NCBI GenBank assembly: GCA_021014945.1
Contig: MU266342.1
Coordinates: 124,001 to 188,000 of the forward strand
Length of the DNA: 64,000 nt
Source of the DNA: Leucogyrophana mollusca
Lineage: Eukaryota > Basidiomycota > Agaricomycetes > Boletales
Direction of reading: 5' to 3'
Shown: positions 1 through 10,047 of the stretch, piece after piece
Numbering within the stretch: position 1 is the first letter of the stretch
Layout of the letters: each line of letters starts with the position of its first letter
The notes under the pieces: generated by a model
What the model saw: only the letters and a program-made list of their open reading frames with translations
The model's database searches: none
Told to the model about the DNA's origin: nothing
Position numbers and translations under genes: made by a program

Positions 1-193
1 CTGACCCTGCGTCCTAGGTCGTATACTGCTAAAAGGCGACAACATTACCCTTATCCAACAAGTGGTATGATCGCTTTGTTGATGTAAAATCTCTTGCGTG
101 CACACACTGGTATATGATGTGCTTTACAATGTATAATACCGTAGCTTTCATTACTGATTCCGAGTCCAAACGAAATGGGGGTGCATCGCAAAG
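1..193. other. window edge, downstream of PEX10
   Basis: This is the 3' flank of PEX10, which reads leftward and stops at 194. I see no coding frame with family resemblance here. The stretch presumably holds the PEX10 3' UTR. Confidence 0.5.
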
Positions 194-1368
194 CTACAGG
201 TTGTAGATAGGGAGCAGACGCGTGAGATTGAGCGACTGCCGACACAGGGGACATTCTGCTTTCTCCCTGCCCCATCCCACTATACAGCTCCAGCAAAATA
301 AATGACCACACTCGGTAGCACAACTATCCGTACGTTCTTCCAAACACAACGTGCACGACCTCCCAGCCCTCGTATTCGGCGGTATGGACGAGATGTCGAG
401 GACGGTATTGGCGTCCTCTTCAGCGGGTTTTGCCGGTTGTCCTTCTGGATCCACAGCCTCGAGCATTGTAGACACGAGACGATCGTCGATGAACATTTCG
501 TGGGCATCGTCGATAGTACGCTTTCCCTCCGATTTCTCCGATTTAGATACCTGAGTTCTACTTCGGAGATACGTTACGAGGCGATGGAGGAGTCTGATAG
601 CAAGTAATATACCGAGTAGAGAGTATGAGGGTGGACGGACGTGCGGGTTCTCAGGGATCGATGACACCTGTGAAAGTTGAGAGCGCATCCATACTGCAAT
701 TTGGGCAACTCACGTGTCTGATGCCCAGCAAACGCTTCCACAGGTCATGGTATGTACCCCGTAAGTAAAATATGGCCAGGTTGATCTCCGAGGCGACCTC
801 GACAAACGTGGGGAGGAGCCGAAGGAGCGATGCTGCCCTTGAAGAAGACGAATTCAGACGCCCACCCCATTGCGAAAGCACATAGGAGGGCAGGGTTGGA
901 AGAAGGACCAGTGCGGCTCTTAGTGCATATGAAGGTTTTCGACCCGTAGATGTCGAGTGTTCCCATATGTCTGTGTACTCCTCTCCAAGAGTCTGAACGG
1001 CTAATCACCTAGAAGTCAGTTAAGATATCGCTATTTGGCCAAAAACATGACACACCTCGGCCAACCGTGAGGCCATAATATGTCAGTTTCACAAGTAAAT
1101 CAACTTCTTTGTCCCATCTCGCCAGCCATCTCGTCCCTGCAAGCCCGTCAGAGACTTGGGGATAACTGAGCAGAACGACGGACCTAGCCATGACCGAAGC
1201 ACAGAGTCCGCTTGCTCCTTCAGAGAGGATACATGGTACAAATCCCTTTGATTTGCACGGACTATAGCGATTCATTTAGTCCTTTGATATGAATCCTAGT
1301 GGGCAGGAAAGCGTACTGATCTGAGCTTGCTGGGCTTGCGGGAATGGTGGTAAAGACAAGTCGGGCAT
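194..1368 (-). CDS. PEX10: peroxin-10, RING E3 ligase of the peroxisomal import machinery
   Basis: Pex10 is a peroxisomal membrane RING-finger ubiquitin ligase that acts with Pex2 and Pex12 to recycle the import receptor Pex5. The model starts at the ATG at 1366-1368 ([20 protein letters not shown]...). It joins about five exons, giving the family stretches [47 protein letters not shown] and [20 protein letters not shown]. The last exon carries a C-terminal C3HC4 RING: CTLCLEE, then CGHLFCWSC, then CPLCRQ. All introns have GT-AG ends and are about 50-60 nt, for example 1262-1316. The stop is at 194-196. The start lies 83 bp from the divergent MGR2 start. Domain order and length fit the family and no key RING residue is missing. 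Confidence 0.93.
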
Positions 1369-1451
1369 TTGAGTGTGGAGTTTACGAGTTTGCACTTTCC
1401 CGCGGCAAGGAAAGCTCTTGAACTACAACTCCACTCAACGGACATCACACA
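1369..1451. promoter_or_regulatory. 83-bp divergent promoter between PEX10 and MGR2
   Basis: The ATGs of PEX10 (minus) and MGR2 (plus) are separated by only these 83 bases, so both core promoters and 5' UTRs must lie here or overlap the opposite gene. I see no TATA box. A GC-rich CCCGCGGC stretch lies near the middle. A long in-frame ORF starting upstream at 1369 is in a different frame from MGR2 and is not its start. Confidence 0.6.
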
Positions 1452-2062
1452 ATGCCTCTCCCTCCTCCACGACAAGGACAAGAGCCCTCGGTATGGCAAA
1501 AATGTAAGCCCTGTCTGTACCCTAAACTGCATGGGCACGAATACTGATGCGCATCGCGTGCTTAGTGAAGTAGGACATTCCATTCTGCCTCCGTTCGTCC
1601 CGTTCTCTAAAATATAATTCGTTCGTTCACCAGGATGGGTGCTCTGATGGGTGGAGGTGTCGGACTGACGATAGGTTTCATCTTTGGGTCGTATAGTATC
1701 CTCAGGTCTGTTTCACCGATAAAATTTACTTGCGTCGCGTACTCACGAAAGTTCCAGAGGCGGCGCCGGGCCAAGAGGATTCTTGGCTACGCTCTCGCAA
1801 TATATGCTCAGTAGCGCCGCAACGTTTTCCTTCTTCCTTGCTATCGGGTCGGTGAGTTGGAGATATTTCCTCCGACAATTCTCGAGTCCCACCCTGACAT
1901 CCTTTTACCAAGGTCATCCGAAACGATGCGCTGCTGCCACCACATATGCAGGCCGCGCAGATCCAACTGCTCTCACCAATGGTACGAGCAAAAGCCGATG
2001 GCGCAATGCTCATGCGAGCAAGATGGGACGCTGAAAAAGCGCGCGCCGAATCACGAAAATGA
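1452..2062 (+). CDS. MGR2: Mgr2/Romo1-family subunit of the mitochondrial TIM23 translocase
   Basis: Mgr2 (animal Romo1) is a small two-span inner-membrane protein that gates lateral release from the TIM23 channel. Five exons are read: 1452-1503, 1566-1569, 1634-1705, 1758-1851 and 1913-2062. The product begins MPLPPPRQGQEPSVWQK and continues LKMGALMGGGVGLTIGFIFG, then GGAGPRGFLATLSQYMLSSA and TFSFFLAIGSVIR. This matches the family pattern W-x-K-x-K-M-G, a glycine-rich first helix and a final IGS.IR. The second exon is only four bases (TGAA), and without it the frame runs into a stop. The tail after VIRND is about 45 residues longer than in yeast and is Ala/Arg/Met rich. The assignment is strong; the C-terminal extension is simply read from the open frame. 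Confidence 0.88.
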
Positions 2063-2407
2063 AGTGCCTATCATTCTGCGTGATGATACTATCTACTGGG
2101 GGCATGTATGCGAATGTGACAACCAAAGCATATGTTCATGGGCACCTTGCGCACTTGCGCTGACCGCCGCATAGCTTGTATGTTTGGAAGACATGATGTG
2201 TGGATGGCGAACATGCTGTGTCCCCCGGGATCCATTGATCAGGGTGAATAATAGCAAGAAGTCAACTTCATGCATAGCGATGACCACTGTCCTCAAGCAG
2301 GTGGTCATGGTGGATTGAATCTGCAAAAACGGCTGCATCAGGGACCACTTTCCACGAATTACCAACGAAACATACGAGAGGTTGGTCAAATGAAAAAAAG
2401 CCCATCG
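2063..2407. other. convergent intergenic stretch
   Basis: This lies between the stop of MGR2 and the stop of the minus-strand gene at 2408. It should contain both 3' UTRs. Open frames across it have no family resemblance and no supported splice structure. Confidence 0.5.
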
Positions 2408-3437
2408 TTATCCTATTGCACTAGTTACCCTCCCCCAAAACCGTCTGAACTTGCCATGCTCAGTTTTAGAGGAGCGTATACTATACACTTCGACCAGCGA
2501 CGCGGTATAGGAAAGGTGATAGGGGCCAGAAATTGTTGGGCGTTTGGGTGAACTCGGAGGACTCTTCCACCATCGAGTAAAAAGTCGACTAAACCTGATC
2601 CTTCTCCGTCTCGCAGAGGGGGGCGGACACGGTGGCGTACCATATACCCCGTGATCATAGTGGACTGTAGGTGCTTCAACGAACTTGACTGATGGCGGTG
2701 CACGCTTCTTCTTTCGCGAGCTCTTCGTTGTCATTGAGATTCCAGAATCATGCCGAGTCAATATAGATTTGGTGGGTGCAGCTTTGGTTTGTACGGTCGA
2801 GCTCGATCCGATCGACGACACACTTTGTCGTGCGCGATGGATAGGATAGTGACTGGCATGCTCGGACGCTGGCGACCATCTAGGTCGAGTGTAGGAGCAT
2901 GCTCCTGGGCTTGGTGGGATATGTGGTGAGGATGAGTCGAACAGCACGCTTCTGGGCCGAGCCAGTGATTCATCAATCTCCTGCGGGGGTGTCTGCGACT
3001 GCTTAGTTTGAAAGTTAGCCTGAAGCTGATAGTGGTATCTACCAGGACCCGTCGCAAACTTTGAGGCATCGAATAGTAGTAGCGGTCGTCATAATCTTCC
3101 TCTGGTATGATATCCTAGTAACGAGGGTTAGCGACGCCTCGTGCCCTCACGAGCTTTGCTTGCTCACTGGCAGGTCGTTCAGAGTATGTGCTGGTGAAAG
3201 GTCGGCAATTGACTGAAATGCGAGTATTGTTCAAGCGTGACCAGCGAAAACATCAAGAGCAGTACTTACGTTGACGATAGTGTCTGAATCCAGCCAATCC
3301 TGCAAGATCTCATCATCCTTGACAAGTATAGCTGGGGGTTCTCCCGAACCTTGGGAAGCCTGTGATCTGCATGTCAGGGATATCTATCTTCACTAGCAGC
3401 GACCGACACGCACAACAATCTTGGAAGCTGAAGGCAT
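2408..3437 (-). CDS. unknown disordered, Ser/Arg/Pro-rich protein
   Basis: I do not recognise this gene. A model of about 270 residues starts at the ATG at 3435-3437 (MPSASKIV). It runs through exons reading ASQGSGEPPAILVKDDEI, SIADLSPAHTLNDLP and DIIPEEDYDDRYYYSMPQ, then a long last exon ending GRVTSAIG at 2408. Introns are about 45-55 nt with GT-AG ends; the first donor is ambiguous (GTGCGT or GTCGGT, six bases apart). An acidic N-terminal third is followed by a basic, proline/serine-rich C-terminal part with KSSRKKKRAPPSVKF and SARRRRIRFSRLFTRWW. No signal peptide or membrane span is visible. The basic clusters suggest nuclear location or nucleic-acid or membrane contact, but that is inference only. 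It is tandem with the mL43 gene. Confidence 0.65.
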
Positions 3438-3700
3438 TGTCGAGATAGTTGCAGTAAGGGAGAGAGCCGGGTTTCATGCTAAGAGATTTGGAGGTTTTTC
3501 TACACGTGTAAGGCGCTGTGAGACCATGGGCCGGAACGCATAAAGATAGGGCACGGGATGATGAGTCATTCTGCAAGGTGGTAAACGCGTGTTTTCTGAC
3601 AGGACGGGCAAGGCACTCGAGCTGATATGACTTCTGATCTCACGCACCGCGGAATACCAGAGAGAGGGTATAGATACATAATGATATTATGTGCACGAGT

Positions 3701-4199
3701 CTATATCTTAAACGGCGTGTCGACATGCAAGCCACTCCAAATCCCTCTCGCAGCCTCTGTCGTACTTTCGACGATGCTGTTCCTTTTCAGCTGCTTGATT
3801 TTTGCACCGGAAGAATCAAGGAGAAGCTGAACTTTTCTCTCTACCCCGGTGACTTCGAAGCCTTGTAGTGGTATGACTTTATCCCGGCCGTTCGCTACAC
3901 CAGCAGTCAGGTATTATGGTCACGCGTGCAAAAATGGTACACGTACCATAGAAACCCCGAGCTATTGGTTCATGGCCATTGCGCTGTTTTACTACAAACT
4001 CGACGTGCGGGTTCTGACGTGCTACGCGTTGGAGGTCATTGGAGAGGAATGTCCGAGTATTGGCGGACGACGGGTACTTTTCGCAGTACTCTAGGACTAT
4101 TTTCCGTATGTGGGGGATGTAGGCAACGTGTCCATTGGCTGGATAAGAGCGTAATGAAGCCCTCAGGATAGGTTTTGTTGGAGCAAGCCTCGATGCCAT
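3701..4199 (-). CDS. mitochondrial large ribosomal subunit protein mL43 (yeast Mrpl51)
   Basis: This is a thioredoxin-fold protein of the mitochondrial 54S ribosomal subunit (L51/S25/CI-B8 family). Two exons give about 147 residues: MASRLAPTKPILRASL, then IRKIVLEYCEKYPSSANTR, FLSNDLQRVARQNPHVEF and ARGFY. After one intron (donor GTACGT, acceptor GTGTAG) follow ANGRDKVIPLQGFEVTG, KVQLLLDSSGAKI and ARGIWSGLHVDTPFKI, ending at the stop at 3701. The EYC, SSANTR, NPHVE and RGIWSGLH blocks are diagnostic. I chose the ATG at 4197-4199 because fungal homologues begin near M(A/S)SRLAP; an in-frame ATG at 4241 would add 14 residues. The protein is expected in the mitochondrial matrix. Confidence 0.9.
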
Positions 4200-4477
4200 G
4201 GCTGTCGGGATTGTGGCCTCGGGATCAGCCACATGCTCCACAAGCGGAGAATGAAATGGATGGGTGGAGAATTGAATCGGAGCTTGAAGTTGGTTCCCCT
4301 CGCCGTTGTGCCCTCACCGCTGATATCGACTCGTGAGCAATTATTATTCTAATTCGCCACGGACGCGTCGAAAGTAAAACGCGGTCTGCCTACAAACAGT
4401 CTACAGCCACACTCGCGTCGCCTCTAACCGCAAAATATCCTTTTACTTACCTTTCTTTCCCATTATCGCTTTACTCT

Positions 4478-6962
4478 ATGGCAAGGGCAACTCGTTCGGC
4501 TACCCAGCACCAAGAAAAGGATAAACAACCAGATCAAGTCAGTGCCGTTCGAGGAAAGGCCGCCTCAAAGAAACGGAAACGGACTTCACTCGCGGAGAAC
4601 GACGAACAACCTGCGACGAAGCAGCTACGTGGTGAGAATGGCATAAAACAAGAGGGCTCTGCAGATGGCGAAGAAACCTTGGCAAGGAGCAGGATACCCG
4701 ACCTCGAGTCGGCAGCCGATGTACCAATCGACCCGCTAGACGCACAGAAATTGCTAGACATCCTCGAATTGTGTGTCTTGTCTACCTGTTGTGAAGCTTC
4801 TTCCTTACTCCTGTTCTCTCCATAGAATTGATACCCAAGGTCTCCTTGACCGTGTATTCCCGCTCCCTTCATCGAATCCCTCCGAACCATCAACTTCGAA
4901 CGCGCAAACAGGAACATACTCTTTCCGGACACTCCTGAAAGAGTCTTCCCAACATCCACTACGTGTCCTGCGTGTAAGTCGTTCCATGGCTCCAAAACCG
5001 AACCACATTTCCTGATATCGCTTCCCAGTCCGCCATTCAGCACCTCCTTCCAATATCATACCACCCTCGATCTCGGCCTTCTTCGCCAGCCGCTCAACAA
5101 CTTCGTTTTTGCAATCTTGCACTATCTCTTCTCGATCAGGCGTCTTTTCACTCTGTCCCCCTCCCGCTAGATATCGATAGTATCCTTGCAGATTTCCCTG
5201 TCGATGGCTCCGTCGACGACCCCACCGAAAAACCTTCAGCTAGTCCCCTTACTACCAATCCATCATACAGTCAACCACGAAAGTACGCACTGATGCAACG
5301 ATTACCAACAGGGACGTGGTGGACCTCTTTGAACTCGGACCTCGCGCCTTTCGACGGGAAAAGCATACAGGAATTGTCTACCGCTAATGCAGAACTCGTC
5401 GCCGTACTGCCTTCCGCATCTTCTCAAGCAAATCCATCTGATGCGTCCTCACTGACATCGATTGCGCTTACGGTACCCACGCTGGGGTCATACGTGCCAA
5501 AAAAGCCTCCAGGACACAAGTTGAGGCTTCCCGCTCCCCGTCGTGTAGGCTGTGGGTCTTTCTTAGACTACGGGCCGTACAGCAGTTTTGCACCTGTGTT
5601 TGAACAAGAAGGTGTAGAGATCGGTCGATCGACCCTCGGCGAAGTTTACGGGAAGTGGGAAGATAGGAAACAGGCCTACTCTCAAGCGAAGACTCGCGTC
5701 CTGGGAGAGCTTGAAGACGCGCCTATGGAAGGGATACATGCCGGTACTGCTCAGGACACGAGCTATGGCATCGATCCGAATCTTGATAAAGAGCATGGCG
5801 CGGATGATATTGATGACTTGGGTGGACTTCTCACTCCAGAACAGACAGCTTCTCTCAAAGAAGCTCTGGGCAGTCTGGAACTCGAAGACGCGGTGCAGGA
5901 GTTATTAGACAGGAACAATAGAGCGCTGAGTCGACTTGAGGAGTTGCAGACGCTACGACTCATGAAGGAGGGTGGGTTTACTCCAGTGGAAGAAGGATCC
6001 GAGGAAATGGACACAGGTAAGGTTTTCAGCCGACACATTACTCGGACGACCTCTTACATGCCTGAACAGCCCAGAGTATACTCGACTCGCTTACGTTGCT
6101 GGCTTCGCTGCGGCCGAGAACGTCTACAAGTGAAGCAGCCCCTCTCATACCATCCGCATCTGCTCTACACAAGTTATATCGCACACTGCCAGTTGCCCCC
6201 ACACAGGGCTGGTATGGCACCTTGCCAGCAGAGCGAGCGGCAGCCCTCAGAGACGACTCGACGTTGTATATCAAATCTGGTGCCACCTCCGTTCCCACAA
6301 ATCCCCCTGTAGTGCCAACTCCTCCACCAGCGGCTCAAGCTGCTCCCACACCAACGCCCGCTCCCGTGCAAAATTACCAAGGCTATGCTGCGTATCCCAA
6401 TTACGCCACACAATATCGCGGTGCATATTCATACAAACCAGGCCAGGCAACATCCTACTATCCTGGTGCATACACCGCCCAGGCGCAAGGGCAAGCAGCA
6501 GCCCAGTATTTTCCCAGCCAGTACAACACGGCAGGGCAACAACAATACACATATTCGTCGTGGTACTCGTACCAACCTCAAGGGCAGTCCCAGACCAACG
6601 CCGCCGCCGGCTCCAATTCAGGGAGCGGTACACCCCAGCCCGCAACAGCAGTGACAACCCCCACTACTGTCCCGACGAGCTATGCGGGCTTTTTCAATGC
6701 GGCTACACAGGCCCCGTCAGGTCAGCAGCGTGCGGTGGCCAACACTGTGACCATGGGTGCCGGAAAACCATATCAGCAGGCATGGGGGGCTGGAACAGGG
6801 ACAGGGATGGGGACGCAGGGCTATGTCCCGCCTACATTGCCCCCGCATCTGAAAAATATGGCGGGTGGGACATCGCAGCCTGGGACACCGGGTGCATACG
6901 GGGGAACTTATCAGCCCAATTACTATGGGAATTACCAAGCTACCCCAGCTCCCGCACAATGA
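4478..6962 (+). CDS. unknown nuclear-type protein with conserved core and Q/Y/P-rich C-terminal tail
   Basis: I cannot name this gene. Four exons (4478-4770, 4826-4973, 5029-6016, 6070-6962) join in frame to 773 residues. The N-terminus is charged and looks like a nuclear localisation signal (KAASKKRKRTS). The middle has ordered-looking stretches: TQGLLDRVFPLP, KYALMQRLPTGTWWTSLNSD, VPTLGSYVPKK, APRRVGCGSFLDYGPYSSF and APVFEQEGVEIGRSTLGEVY. A helical leucine-rich segment follows, with EALGSLELEDAVQELLDRNN and LEELQTLRL. From about residue 560 the protein is low complexity, dominated by Q, Y, P, G, A and T (for example AQYFPSQYNTAGQQQYTYSS), resembling prion-like tails of RNA-binding or transcription coactivator subunits. 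A chromatin or transcription role is an inference from composition only. It is divergent from mL43. Confidence 0.8.
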
Positions 6963-7794
6963 TGAATTTTCAGCATCGCACTATCCGTTCCGCCTTTCCG
7001 CGTGTTGTCGAGTGCAGTCTTCCTTCGAAGCATTTACTTTTGTCTTCCTCGTCGATAATAATAGACTACCTACGCTAGCAGAACTCAAGAAAGCCATGCC
7101 TTGATTCCTGCAATAATATCACTGTTGCTTGACCAAACTTCGACTACCTTGAAACTAGCCACCAAGGGTATGAACTATCGAGTGTGGAAGCATCCACGCA
7201 GCGCACAGGATCCAGTGAATGAGGAGGTAAAAAAAAACCCTGTATTATAACATTCCTATATCACATACGACCACAACGATCTATATCTATAGGGACGCGT
7301 GGATGTTCGATGCCGTCCGAGACTTGTTCAGAGGAAATAGTAGCGTGAACGAGAAAGCCCCGACACCAATTATTCTGGCACGTCAAACCACCTCTTCATT
7401 GCCTTGAGCATTTACACTGCTCTTCTGAAGAGGAAAGCGCCTGAACCGATCCCATCCGCCGTTTGGGCTTTTCGAAAATCAGAGGAAAAGGACAGACCTG
7501 CGTGCATATGAAGAGGAAAATCTCGCTTACGAACCAGACCCATTTTATAGCTCATGCAGAAGTTCACACGGTCGACAAAGCAGTTGCGAATCGAGGAAAA
7601 GTGGGGATTCAAACTGATGAAAAACCAAAATCAATCCAACTATCCTATGACAATAGTTATGTATAAAGAGTAGGCTGATCCTAAGGTGCTGACCCTGAAC
7701 AAGATACGGGAACTTCAGTGAAAGACGTACGAGTTGGGCTAAGTGGACTGAAGTCTTGACAAAGAATGGGCTTGTATGCGGAAACATCAAGTAG
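6963..7794. other. convergent intergenic stretch
   Basis: This lies between two convergent stops. It holds AT-rich 3' UTR-like sequence, including an A-run near 7209. I see no coding exon, repeat or RNA gene that I could support. Confidence 0.5.
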
Positions 7795-9679
7795 CTACCG
7801 ACCTGCCAAGCTAGCATGCTTAGGAACGGCAATGATTCGGGGTGGCGAATGGTTTAGAGCCGCAGGGGATGGCATCATCTGTGATAGGGGCGTGGGCAGT
7901 GGATCTAGGGGATACCTAGGGGGCAGGTCCGCGTGCAGGGATATGCTCTCCTCTTTGATGATAATACTCATCTCTGGGGGCGTAAAAAAGTAGAGTGCAG
8001 AAGATGTCTGTTGGGGGTTGATGTGTACCCGAGCGACGCTGGGTTCGTACTCGGAAGAGTGGGGGATTGAGGTCCGAGTGTACGGAACAAACGTCTCTTC
8101 GCTACTCCGCCCGTCCGGGTGAGACAGGCGCATGCGCGACCTCGCACGAGTTCTTTCTATTTCTTCTTCTTCGTCCGACGGAATCTCGTCACCATCAGCA
8201 TTGATTCGCGCTGTGAAGATGATAATTATCAGTGGTAGAACATCGTTACATACGAAAACACGCACCCCAGCCTCTTCTGCGCCTAGTCGAACCGGTCGAC
8301 TGCTCATCAGCTGGCAATACCACGTTCATGGTGGCCGGTCGAGGGGCCCACATGGCCGGACGCCGCCGATGCAAACGCGATGCCTGAAAAGCGCCGACTC
8401 GCTCTTGTGCATCAATAGGGATGTCAAGCAACCGTGGCTCTCGAGAACTGTCTGATCCTTCTCCTTCGCTCAATCCGATGTTGTGTAATCGTCCTTCCTC
8501 GTCTTCCTCCAGGCGCCTGTTTATAGTATAAGTACCATCCTCGTCCCGTGGAGCTGGTTGTGTGGACGACGGTGCTGGAAAGGCTCTCGCACGGCGCAGG
8601 AGTCTATCGTAGGAAGAGAGTACGATCTCCTGCTCGGGTACGTCATCAGAAGCTTGCCCACGCTCAAACTCGTGTGTAGGATTGAAAGACGGTGGCGTGC
8701 GACCGCTGATTGTTAGAAGAGGTGGAAGTGTATCGTCCGAGGATGGAAGAGCATCAGTGTCCGCATCGTACTCCAACTGCGTAGTGCGGTGCCGGAGCCC
8801 ACTATCTCGACTGGACACAGCCCCGCCGCCTGCGGACAACGTGTTATCAAGCGAAGTCCGTTGTGTGATCTGGACACGACGTGCTCTGTGAGTAACTAAG
8901 CGGTTTGTCATGTTTTCAAGGTCTCTCGCGATCTCCGTAGCTCGGCTGTGCAATCTTTGTTCGAGCTGCGGCAGGCTACTGCTTTGATTCTCTGGTGATC
9001 TCGCAGTCGTACGAGCGGCTACCCGCCGACCAATCATAGTTGTAGGGTCGTCAGGGTTGGAGCTGTGGGTTCGCAGCGCCATCCACGTCCTCCGTGGCGG
9101 GACAGGTATGTCCGGTAAGGGTGGTGAACGGGTCCTCGAAGGCATCGTCTGAGACGGTGGGTCTGAGGACGCATCCCACCTCTGGGACCGTAACCGGCTG
9201 CCCTGCGTAGACACATCTCTCGTATTCTCCAGCCTTCGTCGGCTGCTCATCTCGAAGTCCTCTAACCTCTGTCTGGCAGAAGAGGGCACCAGTTCCCTCA
9301 GCCTGCTTGTGCGGCGAAGCAGCTCTGGATCAGTCTCACTGGCAGACCCATCTGTAAGAACGAGAGCGGAATGAGGCGGTCCAATGCTGGAATCAGAGGC
9401 CGGTGACTGTAATTCCGCGAAAGCGGGTGGCATCCTGTTGAGCAAGTGATTGATGTTGTTTCTAAGTTGGGTGATCCGTTGGTATGCAGCTTCGAGCGCG
9501 ACTGATGCTTGGCGCAGAGTATTCTGGGTCTCCTGTCGAACCTCAAGCGTCCGAGACTCGACGGTTTGCGCGGAAAGAGAGTGATTCAGGCGCTGCTGTG
9601 CATTAGGCGTCCGTGCCGTCAAGTTTGGGGTGGGAGATGGCGGAGCTGCTGATTCAGAATTACCGCCGTCGAAGCTCAT
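7795..9679 (-). CDS. unknown Ser/Arg-rich coiled-coil protein with a PPxY motif
   Basis: Not recognised. Exon 1 covers 8266-9679 and exon 2 covers 7795-8210, joined by a 55-nt GT-AG intron. The N-terminus (MSFDGGNSESAAPPSP) is followed by a predicted coiled coil of about 50 residues rich in heptads (TLEVRQETQNTLRQASVALE, then YQRITQLRNNINHLL). The rest is disordered, rich in Ser, Arg, Pro and acidic patches, with segments such as RRLEEDEEGR and SDEEEEIERTRARSR. Near the C-terminus DLPPRYPLDPLP contains a PPxY sequence, the classical ligand of WW domains such as those in Nedd4/Rsp5 ubiquitin ligases. No signal peptide, membrane helix or zinc finger is visible. Function is unknown; an adaptor or scaffold role would be speculation. 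Confidence 0.75.
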
Positions 9680-10047
9680 TCGACACAGTTACCATGGGCC
9701 CACCTGCAGAGCGCCAATAAAATAGAGTAGGTCAGAATGAAAGATGCGATATCTTTGAAAAAAAGACAAGGGAAAGAGACAAGCTAGAAAGTACAAGGAT
9801 CACAGTTCACGATTGCCAATATTGTTGCGATTGTGACCACGCCACCAGCTCGGAGTTACATAGTGCCAGCACGGCAGAAGGAAACCTATACAAGAAACAC
9901 CTTTCCGATTTCATTGACAGATTTGAATGGTGTGTATGTAGGTATGATGCATATGATACAGATGAACTGCTAATAGTCCCAGGTAATTCATTAGGGTATG
10001 GAATGTATTGTATACCGTTCCTTTGCTCTAAAGTAGTCCCTGCATTA
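9680..10047. other. tandem intergenic stretch
   Basis: This lies upstream of the minus-strand gene at 9679 and downstream of the MFS transporter. It should hold the promoter of the former and the 3' UTR of the latter. No convincing gene is seen. Confidence 0.45.

Noticed and set aside
1369..1617. 82-codon plus-strand frame overlapping the MGR2 start
   Set aside because: It is in another frame from the MGR2 ATG at 1452, continues through both MGR2 introns, and its first codons lie in the divergent promoter. No family resemblance.
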